From NCBI RefSeq assembly GCF_041060425.1, contig NZ_JAULBC010000008.1:431925-495924 (forward strand): a stretch of 64,000 nucleotides of DNA. Direction: 5' to 3'. Made by a program: the position numbers and the translations under genes. The notes under the pieces are model-generated. The model was not told the DNA's origin. It did not search any database and worked only from the letters and a program-made list of their open reading frames with translations. Every line of letters begins with the position of its first letter. Within the stretch, counting starts at the first letter, position 1. Positions 36,543 to 46,134 of this stretch are shown here, piece by piece. The stretch comes from Danxiaibacter flavus. Lineage in GTDB: Bacteria; Bacteroidota; Bacteroidia; Chitinophagales; Chitinophagaceae.

Positions 36543-36577
36543 ACCTGATACCTTAAACCTGATACCTGATACCTTCT
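36543..36577. repeat. Heptamer tract, ACCTGAT family (5 units)
   Basis: ACCTGAT, ACCTTAA, ACCTGAT, ACCTGAT, ACCTTCT. It is the right-hand, pyrimidine-strand member of the pair, 27 bases before the icmF -7 element. Confidence 0.85.
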
Positions 36578-36603
36578 TCATGCTAACAATCGTTAATACT
36601 TGC

Positions 36604-36611
36604 TATTTTTG
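36604..36611 (+). promoter_or_regulatory. -7 promoter element of icmF
   Basis: TATTTTTG matches TAnnTTTG. Initiation near 36615 gives a leader of about 16 bases. Confidence 0.55.
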
Positions 36612-36630
36612 TAGGCGGAGATTTTAAGCT

Positions 36631-39600
36631 ATGATGAACACAGCTACCAAAAGATTAAGAATAGTTACTGCGGCTTCACTCTTTGATGGTCATGATGCAG
36701 CCATTAATATAATGCGCAGGATTATGCAGGCAAAGGGAGCGGAGATCATTCACCTGGGGCATAATCGTAGTGTACATGAAATTGTGGAGGCAGCGATTGA
36801 AGAGGATGCCGACGCCATTGCCATTACCAGTTACCAGGGAGGACATGTGGAATTTTTTAAATACATGAAAGATCTCCTGAATGAGAACGGCAGCGGCCAT
36901 ATTCAAATATTTGGGGGTGGCGGTGGAACTATCCTGCCTGAAGAAATTAACGAGTTGCATGCTTATGGTATAACCCGGATTTATAGTCCTGACGATGGGA
37001 GGCACATGGGGCTCGAGGGCATGATAGAAGACCTGCTGGCTAAAAGCGCTGTTCGTGAAGATGGTAAGCCGGCAAACGGAGCAAATAAGTTAGTCAAAGG
37101 CAAAAATGGTTATGCGTTAGGAGAGTCAAAAAATATTCTTGCTGTTGCCAAAGCAATTACACAGGCTGAAGAAGGCGTAGAATATACATCGCTATTGAGC
37201 GAGCTGAACAATACTGCTGTTTCTGCAGGTAGCAGACCGGCCGGAGAAAAAGTTTCTCACAAAAAAGTTGTGCTGGGTATAACCGGAACGGGTGGAGCAG
37301 GAAAATCTTCAGTTACAGACGAGATCGTGCGTCGCTTTCTCCAGGCATTTCCATCCAAAAATATCGCAGTTGTTTCTGTGGATCCTTCAAGGAAGAAAAC
37401 CGGCGGAGCCTTGTTGGGCGATCGTATTAGAATGAATAGCATCAGTTCACCGCGCGCCTATATGCGTTCTCTTGCAACAAGAGAATCAGATGTGGCGTTG
37501 AGTGCATACGTAAAGGATGCATTAAATATTGTGAACGAAGCGGGATATGATCTGATAATTTTAGAAAGTGCCGGTGTTGGTCAAAGCGATGCGTCTATTC
37601 TCGATTACTGCGATGTTAGTTTATATGTGATGACGCCGGAATATGGCGCCGCGTCCCAACTTGAAAAGATCAATATGTTGGACTATGCCGACATAATTGC
37701 CATCAATAAGTTTGATAAAGCCGGCGCACTGGATGCATTGCAGGATGTGCGCAAACAATATAAACGCAATCATAACAAGTTTACAGCTAAAGACAACGAA
37801 CTGCCCATAGTAGGTACAATCGCCAATCGTTTTAATGACGGCGGTGTTAACACCCTGTTTGATTTGTTGATCAAAACTATAAAAGAGAAATCCGCAGTTG
37901 ATTATGGTGAGTACAAATTTGCTGCAAACGGTTCTTTGAATACGGTGGTAATTCCGTCAAGCCGGGTCCGTTATCTTGCTGAAATAGCTGAGCGCAACAG
38001 AACTTATGATGCATGGGTAAAGGAACAGTCTAACCTTGCATCGCAATGGTATCAGCTGGCCGGTGCATCCGAAATTGTGCAGCAATCATTTACAACACCG
38101 CGATATGAAAACCTGGGTTTGAGTGAAATGGATGAAGAAGTTGCACATAAATTCCTGGCAGCTTCCCTTGAAAATATTAAGCAGAGACTGTCGCCGGAGT
38201 GTCTAAAGCTCATAGAGCAATGGCCATCGGTAAAACATAAATATGAAGCTGATTTTTTTGAATACCGTGTCCGGGATAGAGTTATAAGACAAGAGCTGGC
38301 GGCAACAAGCTTGTCAGGTACCAGGATTCCAAAACTGGTTCTTCCTTCATTTAAAGACTGGGGCGACATTTTGCGCTGGCAGCTGCAGGAAAATGTTCCC
38401 GGTGAATTTCCCTATACTGCCGGTGTATTTGAACTGAAACGTACAGGTGAAGATCCTACAAGAATGTTTGCCGGTGAAGGTTGCCCTGAAAGAACCAATA
38501 AGCGATTCCATTATGTGTCGCTGGGACAGCCTGCAAAACGCCTGTCTACAGCTTTTGACAGTGTTACACTGTATGGTGAGAATCCTGATCACAGACCAGA
38601 TATTTATGGTAAGGTAGGTAACTCCGGTGTAAGTATTGCAACCATTGATGACGCTAAAAAATTATATAGCGGCTTCGATCTTTGCGACGCGAAGACTTCC
38701 GTGAGCATGACTATCAACGGTCCTGCTCCTATTATACTTGCCTTTTTTATGAATGCGGCTATTGATCAGCTTTGCGAAAAATGGATCGAAGCAAACGGAC
38801 TTTGGCATATCGTGCATGAAGCGCTTGAAAAAAAATATGCAACAGATCCAATGCCTGTATACCACAACATTGGCGCCTCAACCGGATTGCAAAACCTTGA
38901 AGGCGTATTGCCGGAGGGAAATAACGGACTAGGCTTGAGGTTGCTCGGCCTCTCCGGAGATGAAGTGGTGCCGGCTGATATTTATAAGAAGTTGAAAGCA
39001 GAAGCTTTATCTAACGTACGTGGCACTGTGCAGGCTGATATTTTAAAAGAGGACCAGGCTCAAAATACCTGTATTTTTTCTACGGAGTTTGCATTGAAGT
39101 TAATGGGCGATGTTCAGGAGTATTTCATTAACAATAAAGTGCGTAATTTCTATAGTGTAAGCATAAGTGGTTATCATATAGCCGAAGCAGGCGCCAATCC
39201 TATCACACAGCTTGCTTTTACGCTGGCCAACGGCTTTACTTATGTTGAATATTACCTTAGCCGTGGCATGCACATTGATGATTTTGCGCCTAACCTTTCT
39301 TTCTTTTTCAGCAACGGCATGGATCCCGAATATAGTGTGATAGGCAGGGTTGCGCGGCGTATATGGGCAAAGGCAATGAAGTATAAATACAATGGTAACG
39401 ACAGGTCTCAGAAATTGAAATACCATATTCAAACTAGTGGCCGTAGTCTTCATGCACAAGAGATTGACTTTAATGATATACGCACAACTTTACAGGCATT
39501 ATATGCGATATACGATAACTGCAACAGCCTGCATACCAATGCATACGATGAAGCTATTACAACTCCGACAGAAGAAAGTGTAAGAAGGGCGATGGCTATT

Positions 39601-40119
39601 CAGCTCATTATTAACAGGGAGCTGGGTAGTGTAAAAACGGAAAACTATTTGCAGGGCAGCTTTGCGGTTGAAGAATTGACTGATCTTGTTGAAGAAGCTG
39701 TACTACAAGAGTTTGAGCGTATTTCAGAAAGAGGTGGTGTGCTTGGCGCAATGGAACGCATGTACCAGCGCAACAAGATCCAGGAGGAAAGCCTTTATTA
39801 TGAAACACTTAAGCATACAGGCGAATTACCTATAATAGGAGTAAATACTTTTTTGAACAAAACAGGCAGTGCAACCGTTATACCATTAGAAGTTATTCGC
39901 AGTACCAGGGAAGAAAAAAGTCAGCAGATTGAAAACCTGGTAAAGTTCCATAAACGCAATGAAAAGGTCGCGGCAGCAGAGCTGATGAAGCTCAAGGAAG
40001 CTGCAGTGAACAATGGCAATTTGTTTGAACAACTCATGGAGACCGCAAAGTTCTGTTCGCTCGGACAGATCACACATGCGTTGTACGAAGTTGGTGGTCA
40101 ATATAGACGAAATATGTAA
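36631..40119 (+). CDS. icmF: Fused isobutyryl-CoA mutase IcmF
   Basis: 1162 aa. Domain order is diagnostic. A B12-binding domain at about 8-145 carries DGHDAAINIMRRIM with the cobalt-ligand His. A MeaB-like GTPase chaperone at about 210-430 has P-loop GTGGAGKSSVT and NKFDKAGALDAL. The mutase TIM barrel runs from about 560 to the end, with GEGCPERTNKRFHYVSLGQ and CDAKTSVSMTINGPAP. It rearranges isobutyryl-CoA and n-butyryl-CoA in an AdoCbl-dependent way, and some relatives act on pivalyl- or isovaleryl-CoA. ATG at 36631 or 36634 are both possible. A B12-binding regulator is encoded downstream. Confidence 0.93.
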   Translation: MMNTATKRLRIVTAASLFDGHDAAINIMRRIMQAKGAEIIHLGHNRSVHEIVEAAIEEDADAIAITSYQGGHVEFFKYMKDLLNENGSGHIQIFGGGGGTILPEEINELHAYGITRIYSPDDGRHMGLEGMIEDLLAKSAVREDGKPANGANKLVKGKNGYALGESKNILAVAKAITQAEEGVEYTSLLSELNNTAVSAGSRPAGEKVSHKKVVLGITGTGGAGKSSVTDEIVRRFLQAFPSKNIAVVSVDPSRKKTGGALLGDRIRMNSISSPRAYMRSLATRESDVALSAYVKDALNIVNEAGYDLIILESAGVGQSDASILDYCDVSLYVMTPEYGAASQLEKINMLDYADIIAINKFDKAGALDALQDVRKQYKRNHNKFTAKDNELPIVGTIANRFNDGGVNTLFDLLIKTIKEKSAVDYGEYKFAANGSLNTVVIPSSRVRYLAEIAERNRTYDAWVKEQSNLASQWYQLAGASEIVQQSFTTPRYENLGLSEMDEEVAHKFLAASLENIKQRLSPECLKLIEQWPSVKHKYEADFFEYRVRDRVIRQELAATSLSGTRIPKLVLPSFKDWGDILRWQLQENVPGEFPYTAGVFELKRTGEDPTRMFAGEGCPERTNKRFHYVSLGQPAKRLSTAFDSVTLYGENPDHRPDIYGKVGNSGVSIATIDDAKKLYSGFDLCDAKTSVSMTINGPAPIILAFFMNAAIDQLCEKWIEANGLWHIVHEALEKKYATDPMPVYHNIGASTGLQNLEGVLPEGNNGLGLRLLGLSGDEVVPADIYKKLKAEALSNVRGTVQADILKEDQAQNTCIFSTEFALKLMGDVQEYFINNKVRNFYSVSISGYHIAEAGANPITQLAFTLANGFTYVEYYLSRGMHIDDFAPNLSFFFSNGMDPEYSVIGRVARRIWAKAMKYKYNGNDRSQKLKYHIQTSGRSLHAQEIDFNDIRTTLQALYAIYDNCNSLHTNAYDEAITTPTEESVRRAMAIQLIINRELGSVKTENYLQGSFAVEELTDLVEEAVLQEFERISERGGVLGAMERMYQRNKIQEESLYYETLKHTGELPIIGVNTFLNKTGSATVIPLEVIRSTREEKSQQIENLVKFHKRNEKVAAAELMKLKEAAVNNGNLFEQLMETAKFCSLGQITHALYEVGGQYRRNM

Positions 40120-40331
40120 ATAGTAGACGCCTGGCTTTCTACGATTGCCTGACAGACGAAGCATAACGTATTGCGGATAATAACTGTAAGGGATTGAGAT
40201 TGAATTAGTCTAAAATGAGCCGATTAAATTAAGTTTAATCTTAAGGCGCTCTGTATATATACCTCATCAATTCAATAACTTCCCTTACGACGATTGTTGG
40301 TCATCCTTTTTGCTAACCTCATCTGCAACGT

Positions 40332-41222
40332 ATGAATGTTTTTACTATTAAAGACTTAGAAAATCTCTCTGGCATTAAAGCCCATACAATAAGAATCTGG
40401 GAGCAACGCTATTCTTTTCTAAAACCGCAGCGTACTAACAGTAATATACGATACTATAGTAGTGAAGAGCTCAAAATGCTATTGAATATTGCTTTGCTCA
40501 ACAAGTATGGCTATAAAATATCGCACATCAATAAATTAAGCACAGATGAAATAAAGGGCAAAGTGTTGTCTATCGCCCAAATGCAGGCGGGCAACGAACA
40601 GATCGTTAACGAGCTTATTCATCATATGGTGGAAATGGATGCGAATAAGTTTGAAGCGGTGCTTAATAATACCATTGAAACCAAAGGAATAGAGAACACA
40701 ATATCAGGCCTTATCTTTCCTTACCTGGAAAGAACCGGTGTGTTATGGGCGACAAATAATATCAATCCTGCACAAGAGCATCTCGCTACAAATATCATCC
40801 GCCAAAAATTGCTTGTGGGTATAGACTGTGTTGAATGCGAAGCTCCTGTGAATAAAACTGTTGCCTTGTTTTTACCCCAGGGAGAATATCATGAAATCGG
40901 CCTGCTATTCATGCACTACATGCTGAAACGGCGGGGCCTTGATGTCTTGTATTTAGGAGTCGACACTTCTCTTGATGATCTTGGCTTTGTAACTGCATTA
41001 AGAAAACCTGATTTCTTATATACACATCTTACCTCTGTTGCAACAAGCTTTAACTTTGAAAAGTTTATTAATGCGGCAGTATTGCAGGCAGCAGGCAAAC
41101 CTGTTATCATTTCAGGTCAGATAATAAAAAACTACAACAAAAAATTACCTCCTACAATTTTTCTGAAAAACAGCCTTCAGGATGTAATTTTCTTTATGGC
41201 AAACCCGGAAGTATACGGTTAA
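40332..41222 (+). CDS. MerR-family regulator with B12-binding domain (CarH/LitR-like)
   Basis: 296 aa. The N-terminal MerR helix-turn-helix (residues 1-70) contains FTIKDLENLSGIKAHTIRIWEQRY. A helical bundle with the W-x9-EH motif (WATNNINPAQEH) follows, then a cobalamin-binding domain with the ligand signature E-x-H-x-x-G (GEYHEIG). These are the two hallmarks of CarH photoreceptors, in which AdoCbl holds a DNA-bound tetramer until light breaks it. So light-dependent control is possible but unproved. No carotenoid genes are near. It lies 212 bp after icmF, whose cofactor is the same. Confidence 0.88.
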   Translation: MNVFTIKDLENLSGIKAHTIRIWEQRYSFLKPQRTNSNIRYYSSEELKMLLNIALLNKYGYKISHINKLSTDEIKGKVLSIAQMQAGNEQIVNELIHHMVEMDANKFEAVLNNTIETKGIENTISGLIFPYLERTGVLWATNNINPAQEHLATNIIRQKLLVGIDCVECEAPVNKTVALFLPQGEYHEIGLLFMHYMLKRRGLDVLYLGVDTSLDDLGFVTALRKPDFLYTHLTSVATSFNFEKFINAAVLQAAGKPVIISGQIIKNYNKKLPPTIFLKNSLQDVIFFMANPEVYG

Positions 41223-41315
41223 TGGAAGCAATCGAAGATTTCTATGGTTGAGTATAATGACGAACCCAAGTAAGGGAATCAGCACAGAAATGTCATTTTA
41301 CAATATCTTCGCAGC

Positions 41316-42371
41316 ATGCTTTACCCGTTATTACGTAGTCTTTTATTCAATTTTCCTCCTGAGGATGTTCACTATTTTGCAATGAATGCGTTACGCAGTG
41401 GCAACAACGCTGGTCTCATCAAAAATATAATCCGGTCTTCTTTTCAGTGCCGGCATCCATTGCTGGAAAGAAATGTTTTTGGTTTGCATTTTAAAAATCC
41501 GGTCGGGCTGGGCGCGGGTTTCGACAAAAACGCCCTGTACTTAAATGAATTGGAATCCCTGGGTTTTGGTTTTGTTGAAATAGGTACAGTTACTCCTTTA
41601 CCTCAGCCTGGCAACGATAAGCCAAGGCTCTTTCGCTTGCCTCAGGATAAGGCGCTTATTAACCGCATGGGTTTTAATAACAATGGTGTTAAAGCTATAA
41701 AAGCACGGTTGGGAGTTTGGAACAACCAGAAAGCAAAAACAGGTTCGTCACTTGTTGTTGGTGGTAATATTGGTAAAAACAAGGTTACACCTAATGAAGA
41801 TGCGTGGAAGGATTATGAGATCTGTTTTTCAGAACTGTTCGATTTCGTAGATTACTTTGTAGTAAATGTAAGTAGCCCTAACACCCCCGGCTTACGTGAA
41901 TTACAGGAAAAAGAATCGCTGAAAAAAATATTATCACATCTTCAAACCATCAATCACGGTAAAGCAAAGGCCAAACCGTTGTTGTTGAAAATTGCTCCGG
42001 ATCTTACAAACGAACAGCTGGATGATATTGCCAGTCTTGCGTTTGAAGTTGAACTGGATGGACTTGTTGCTACCAACACAACCATCAGCCGGAGTGGCCT
42101 TGCTACTCCTAAAGAGAAAGTGGAAGCAATTGGCGCAGGGGGATTAAGCGGCAAACCCGTAAAAGAACGTTCTACAGAAGTGTTGAAATATCTCGTTCAA
42201 CAAACTGAAGGCAAAGTGCCGGTTATTGCAAGTGGCGGAATATTTACCGGGGAGGACGCGAAAGAAAAACTAGAGGAAGGCGCTGGATTAATACAGGTGT
42301 GGACCGGTTTTATCTATGAAGGTCCGGCAATTGTAAAAAATATTTGTAAAAGTCTTATAACCGATAAGTAA
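41316..42371 (+). CDS. pyrD: Dihydroorotate dehydrogenase, quinone-dependent (class 2)
   Basis: 351 aa. It oxidises dihydroorotate to orotate in pyrimidine synthesis and passes electrons to the quinone pool. The N-terminal helices typical of class 2 read LYPLLRSLLFNFPPEDVHYF. FMN and substrate motifs are NPVGLGAGFDKNA, RLFRLPQDKALINRMGFNN, and VVNVSSPNTPGLR with the catalytic Ser. VIASGGIFTGEDA follows near the C-terminus. A near -7 element (41304, TATCTTCG) precedes it. terC begins 32 bases downstream. Confidence 0.96.
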   Translation: MLYPLLRSLLFNFPPEDVHYFAMNALRSGNNAGLIKNIIRSSFQCRHPLLERNVFGLHFKNPVGLGAGFDKNALYLNELESLGFGFVEIGTVTPLPQPGNDKPRLFRLPQDKALINRMGFNNNGVKAIKARLGVWNNQKAKTGSSLVVGGNIGKNKVTPNEDAWKDYEICFSELFDFVDYFVVNVSSPNTPGLRELQEKESLKKILSHLQTINHGKAKAKPLLLKIAPDLTNEQLDDIASLAFEVELDGLVATNTTISRSGLATPKEKVEAIGAGGLSGKPVKERSTEVLKYLVQQTEGKVPVIASGGIFTGEDAKEKLEEGAGLIQVWTGFIYEGPAIVKNICKSLITDK

Positions 42372-42403
42372 AAATATACTCATTAACCAAGCTGCAATCC
42401 AAC

Positions 42404-43177
42404 ATGGAATACCTTTTTACAACCGATAGTATTATCAGTTTCGTCATCCTTGTTATCCTTGAAGTAGTTTTAGGAATAGACAATGTTATTTTCGTTAGCA
42501 TCATCATGAGTCGTCTGCCAAGGGCACAACAGTCCAAAGCACGCTTGTTCTGGGTGATCAGCGGTATAATTGTAAGAAGTATTTTATTACTCGGCCTTAC
42601 GTGGCTGATGGGACAAAAGGGTAAGCCTTTGTTTACTATTTATGGAAAAGGATTTGATATAGCAAGTCTTGTTATGCTGGCTGGAGGCTTGTTCCTCATT
42701 TATAAAACGGTGATGGAGATTCACCATAAACTGGAAGGCGAAGAGTCCGCAGGAACAAAAGAATCTAAGCCACTGAGCTTTGGGAGCGGCCTTGTCCAGA
42801 TAGCGCTTATCGATATGGTTTTTAGTTTCGACAGCATCATAACGGCGGGCGGTACTGCGAAGCATGTAGAGATAATGATCGCTGCTGTTATCATCGCCAT
42901 GATCATTATGTTTCTATTTAGTCCAAAAATTTCCGACTTCATTCATAAGCATCCAACATTTAAAATGCTTGCCCTGTCTTTTTTGGTAATGATAGGATTG
43001 AGCTTGCTGGTTGAAGGCTGGAATCATGAGCAGGCAGAGGCGCTTCACCTGAAAAATTATATCTACTTTGCCATGGCATTCTCATTTATTGTTGAACTGC
43101 TTAACATGCGCGTACGCAGAAATGCCGCAATAAAACCAGTGGAATTACGAGAGCCCAAAGCTCCGGAAAAGCAGTAG
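42404..43177 (+). CDS. TerC family integral membrane protein
   Basis: 257 aa with about seven hydrophobic helices and the TerC signatures EVVLGIDNVIFVSIIMSRLP and ALIDMVFSFDSIITAGGTA, in which paired acidic residues in helices may bind a metal. The family exports manganese or other metals or takes part in secretion-linked metalation. It is 32 bases after pyrD and likely co-transcribed. A bidirectional terminator lies before the next convergent gene. Confidence 0.9.
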   Translation: MEYLFTTDSIISFVILVILEVVLGIDNVIFVSIIMSRLPRAQQSKARLFWVISGIIVRSILLLGLTWLMGQKGKPLFTIYGKGFDIASLVMLAGGLFLIYKTVMEIHHKLEGEESAGTKESKPLSFGSGLVQIALIDMVFSFDSIITAGGTAKHVEIMIAAVIIAMIIMFLFSPKISDFIHKHPTFKMLALSFLVMIGLSLLVEGWNHEQAEALHLKNYIYFAMAFSFIVELLNMRVRRNAAIKPVELREPKAPEKQ

Positions 43178-43365
43178 ACCACGGAGACATAACGAGACAA
43201 CGGAACATGGCGTTTATAACAATGGCGTATAAGAACTTCGAGGAAAGATCTTATACGCCATTATCTTTTATGTTATGCTTCAGCTATCAATCGAAATGCT
43301 CGCAAATTTATCATCGGTTGTGAAGAACGCTATGTCTCGTATTGTCTCCGTGCCTCCGTGGTTTA
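43178..43365. repeat. Nested convergent intergenic region: outer inverted arms and inner terminator
   Basis: Outer arms of the ACCACGGAGAC type start right after the terC stop, and their complement ends at the DUF5686 stop. The inner stem AATGGCGTATAAGA pairs with TCTTATACGCCATT (43221-43234, 43249-43262). It is a bidirectional terminator framed by repeats. Confidence 0.75.
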
Positions 43366-45849
43366 GAACGTTACGCGGAAGCTGCCGAAGATCCCGAAGC
43401 CCCTTGCCGGATCTACATCAACGCCATTAGCGGCCCAGCGCCATAAAAAGTCTATGCGGAAAAATTTAAAGATGTTATCAACACCCGTTCCCAGCTCCAT
43501 ATACCATCTTCCGTTTAAAGATTTAAAGGGATAGTCACCAACAAAGTTCAATTGTTTATTGGCATCGCTCAGATCGCCGATCAGTCCTTTAACATTCCAG
43601 AACTGGCGGAATTTTAGTTTACGTGTAAGCGGAATAAACCTGAACAGGCCATTACCAATGTTGTGCTCAACATTAAACCCGGCGTAGTGGTCGGTTATAT
43701 ATTCAAACCTGTTCATCAGGTTAAATGCATATCGGTTAAAGTAGAACATTTCATTTCCCGGCGCAATCTGCAGCAACTGATAGGGTAACGTTCCATACAC
43801 TTTTCCAGCAAATACGTTATAATACAGGCTGCCGTAAGGAGAGATCTTCATGTAGTCTGAAACCATCATGTCAACCTTTGTATATTCATAGCTGCTGTTC
43901 AACACACCGGGCCAGCCTTTTGCAAGTCTAAGCTCCACAATGGGGAAGTCGCTTCCGAGGCTATAACGATAGAAGTTGTCTTCAAACGTACGCTCTTTAA
44001 AGGCGTAGCGAAATCTTATGCCGGTTTCAAAAGTCTTTAGAGGTTCCCCTACATTATTTATATAGTATTGCTTGCCCGGAAGATTTTCTAATGGAGTATA
44101 ACGTCTTGTACTAACCGTTAATCCAAATCCAAAACCCTTATTGGTTTCCTGGTAATATTCTGTTTTAAATTCTTCATTTCTTTGAAATTTAAAAGGAATA
44201 TTTGGTCGGCGGAAAATGTAAGCAAATATATTATCGGTGCCGAGCTGATCATAATAGGTCACGCCGTTGTCCAGGTCATTTCTATAGGATGCGGAAACGT
44301 AAGACCAGGGCTGCGTATTAAACCTGTATAACGCTTCTCCCTTTCCTTTAAACTTGCCATCATTAAACCCATATGCCAGATAGCCTCTCAGGTTAAGATG
44401 TTTGTTGAAGCCGCTATTGGTAGCAACATCAAAGCGCATACGCGTGCCTTCCCACGCATTGCCGCTTATCCAGTACCACCAGGGGCCGATACGAATATTA
44501 CCAATGTCCTTGGTGCCGGTGGTTAAGAAATTGATGGTATTCCTGTATTTTATATAGGTAGGATTTTTTGTTAACGTATCCAATACCAAATAAACAGTCT
44601 GTTCATTTTTATTCAATGGCTCATGCCGCTTTTCAACCCAGAAGGTGTCGTTGTCGATCGAGGAATTTGGAGCCACAATAATATCTTCAGGAGCCTTGCT
44701 CTTTGCAAGTTCATTTAATACCGATTGATTATCGACGACGACATTCCTGTAAGTTGCCGTTTTCCTTCCTTTAAAATTAAATGGCCGGCTACCTATAATT
44801 GAAATGTCCGCCACAAATTTGTCCTTGGATAAAAACCATGTAGAATCATTGATCAGCCTGAATTCCTGTATCAGGCTCATATTTGTAATGAAGTTCACAT
44901 TAGCATCAAGCGCCGGACGCAAAGTGATCTTTTGTATTGCAAATGTTGTATCGTGTACCCATGCATCTCCATCAAAAGTGCTTTCACCTTTATGTTTAGG
45001 AGAGAACTTGAAATGGATCAGTCTTCTGTTCGCAAGATATTGGGTGTCCAGTAGTTTGAAATTGTAATAATTATCACCATGATCATTGAACGGGCTGATG
45101 AATTCACGGTTGAATACCGGGATAAAATTATTCAGCACGTTCACATTCTGATAAGTTCCGCCCAGTTGCTTAATGATACTCTGATTGTCGATACCGTTTG
45201 TTCTTGTAGCCTTGATGTATTCGCGTACCCTGTTCGGTGATCTCTGGTAATAATAATCACTTAGTGTTTCTGTAAGGTAAACGGGCAAATAAGGCTTGTC
45301 CTCTGAAGTTGTATCTACATAGTCAAGCACAAAGTTTAGCTTCTTTAGAAAAATAGTTTTCCCAAGCTTTTCTTTGTTTACATTATCCAGGTCCAGTTCA
45401 AGCTTATTGTAAATTTCGTAGCTGTAGTTGTCCCACCGTGTTCTGTTGTTGCGGTCCTTATTCTTGATTATTTTTCTCCAGAACCACAGGGCGCGGTTGT
45501 ATTTTGCTTTAACCACGGCTTCCTGCTGCGGCGGTTTAACCACAAGCTGAACGGTGAGGGATGAAGAGTCTTTGAGATTGGCAACAGAAATGGCATATTG
45601 TATATAGCCAACGCTGCTTACAATAACAGAGTCATTAGGTTCAAGATGTGTATAAGGTAAACTGAATTTTCCGAGAGAGTCTGTCAGTACGCCGTTTCCT
45701 CTTATTTTAAAAAATACAGAAGCAAAAGGGATAGGTTCATCACTTTGTTTGTCAACCACCTGTCCACGTACCATCTTTTCCTGCGCCACGGCGTTCATGG
45801 GTACATTTAGCAACATTATTCCAACCAGTAGTATCACAATTATTCGCAT
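43363..45849 (-). CDS. DUF5686 outer-membrane protein with carboxypeptidase-like N-domain
   Basis: 828 aa from the ATG at 45849; an upstream in-frame start at 45879 adds ten residues before the signal peptide. The signal peptide (IIVILLVGIMLLNVPMNAVAQ) is followed by a CarbopepD_reg-like beta-sandwich (VRGQVVDKQSDEPIPFASVF). A long region fits DUF5686, a family predicted to form an outer-membrane beta-barrel, consistent with the many Tyr/Phe/Asn strands and a terminal aromatic (FRVTF). No enzymatic role is known to me. It is a single gene unit, convergent with terC. Confidence 0.85.
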   Translation of the reverse strand: MRIIVILLVGIMLLNVPMNAVAQEKMVRGQVVDKQSDEPIPFASVFFKIRGNGVLTDSLGKFSLPYTHLEPNDSVIVSSVGYIQYAISVANLKDSSSLTVQLVVKPPQQEAVVKAKYNRALWFWRKIIKNKDRNNRTRWDNYSYEIYNKLELDLDNVNKEKLGKTIFLKKLNFVLDYVDTTSEDKPYLPVYLTETLSDYYYQRSPNRVREYIKATRTNGIDNQSIIKQLGGTYQNVNVLNNFIPVFNREFISPFNDHGDNYYNFKLLDTQYLANRRLIHFKFSPKHKGESTFDGDAWVHDTTFAIQKITLRPALDANVNFITNMSLIQEFRLINDSTWFLSKDKFVADISIIGSRPFNFKGRKTATYRNVVVDNQSVLNELAKSKAPEDIIVAPNSSIDNDTFWVEKRHEPLNKNEQTVYLVLDTLTKNPTYIKYRNTINFLTTGTKDIGNIRIGPWWYWISGNAWEGTRMRFDVATNSGFNKHLNLRGYLAYGFNDGKFKGKGEALYRFNTQPWSYVSASYRNDLDNGVTYYDQLGTDNIFAYIFRRPNIPFKFQRNEEFKTEYYQETNKGFGFGLTVSTRRYTPLENLPGKQYYINNVGEPLKTFETGIRFRYAFKERTFEDNFYRYSLGSDFPIVELRLAKGWPGVLNSSYEYTKVDMMVSDYMKISPYGSLYYNVFAGKVYGTLPYQLLQIAPGNEMFYFNRYAFNLMNRFEYITDHYAGFNVEHNIGNGLFRFIPLTRKLKFRQFWNVKGLIGDLSDANKQLNFVGDYPFKSLNGRWYMELGTGVDNIFKFFRIDFLWRWAANGVDVDPARGFGIFGSFRVTF

Positions 45850-46087
45850 AACATTTTGTTCTTGATGCTTAAGTATCAATGAGATTTACAGTTGGATGCG
45901 CCAAAAATACTAATTAAACCTTAACCTATTTGATTTTACGGTTTTTCGATAACCATTTATACAGCGATTTGTTAATCCATATATGACTTTATGGCTGCTT
46001 AAATGGTATTTTTTAGGCATAAACGCCTGAATTATAGCTTATTTAAGATTTTCCTAATTTTTTGATTTCCCAACTTTTCAACTATTC

Positions 46088-46119
46088 TTTGGCTTAAAAC
46101 CGCTCAGCCATTAACTTTG
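46088..46119 (+). promoter_or_regulatory. Promoter of the carB C-terminal half
   Basis: TTTG (46088-46091), 20-base spacer, TAACTTTG (46112-46119). Initiation near 46123 gives a 12-base leader to the ATG at 46135. This shows that the half-gene has its own transcription start. Confidence 0.65.
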
Positions 46120-46134
46120 CGCAATCTTAAAAAA

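Noticed and set aside
39100..39459. Open frame antisense to icmF
   Set aside because: It lies inside the mutase domain with no recognisable motif or start signal.
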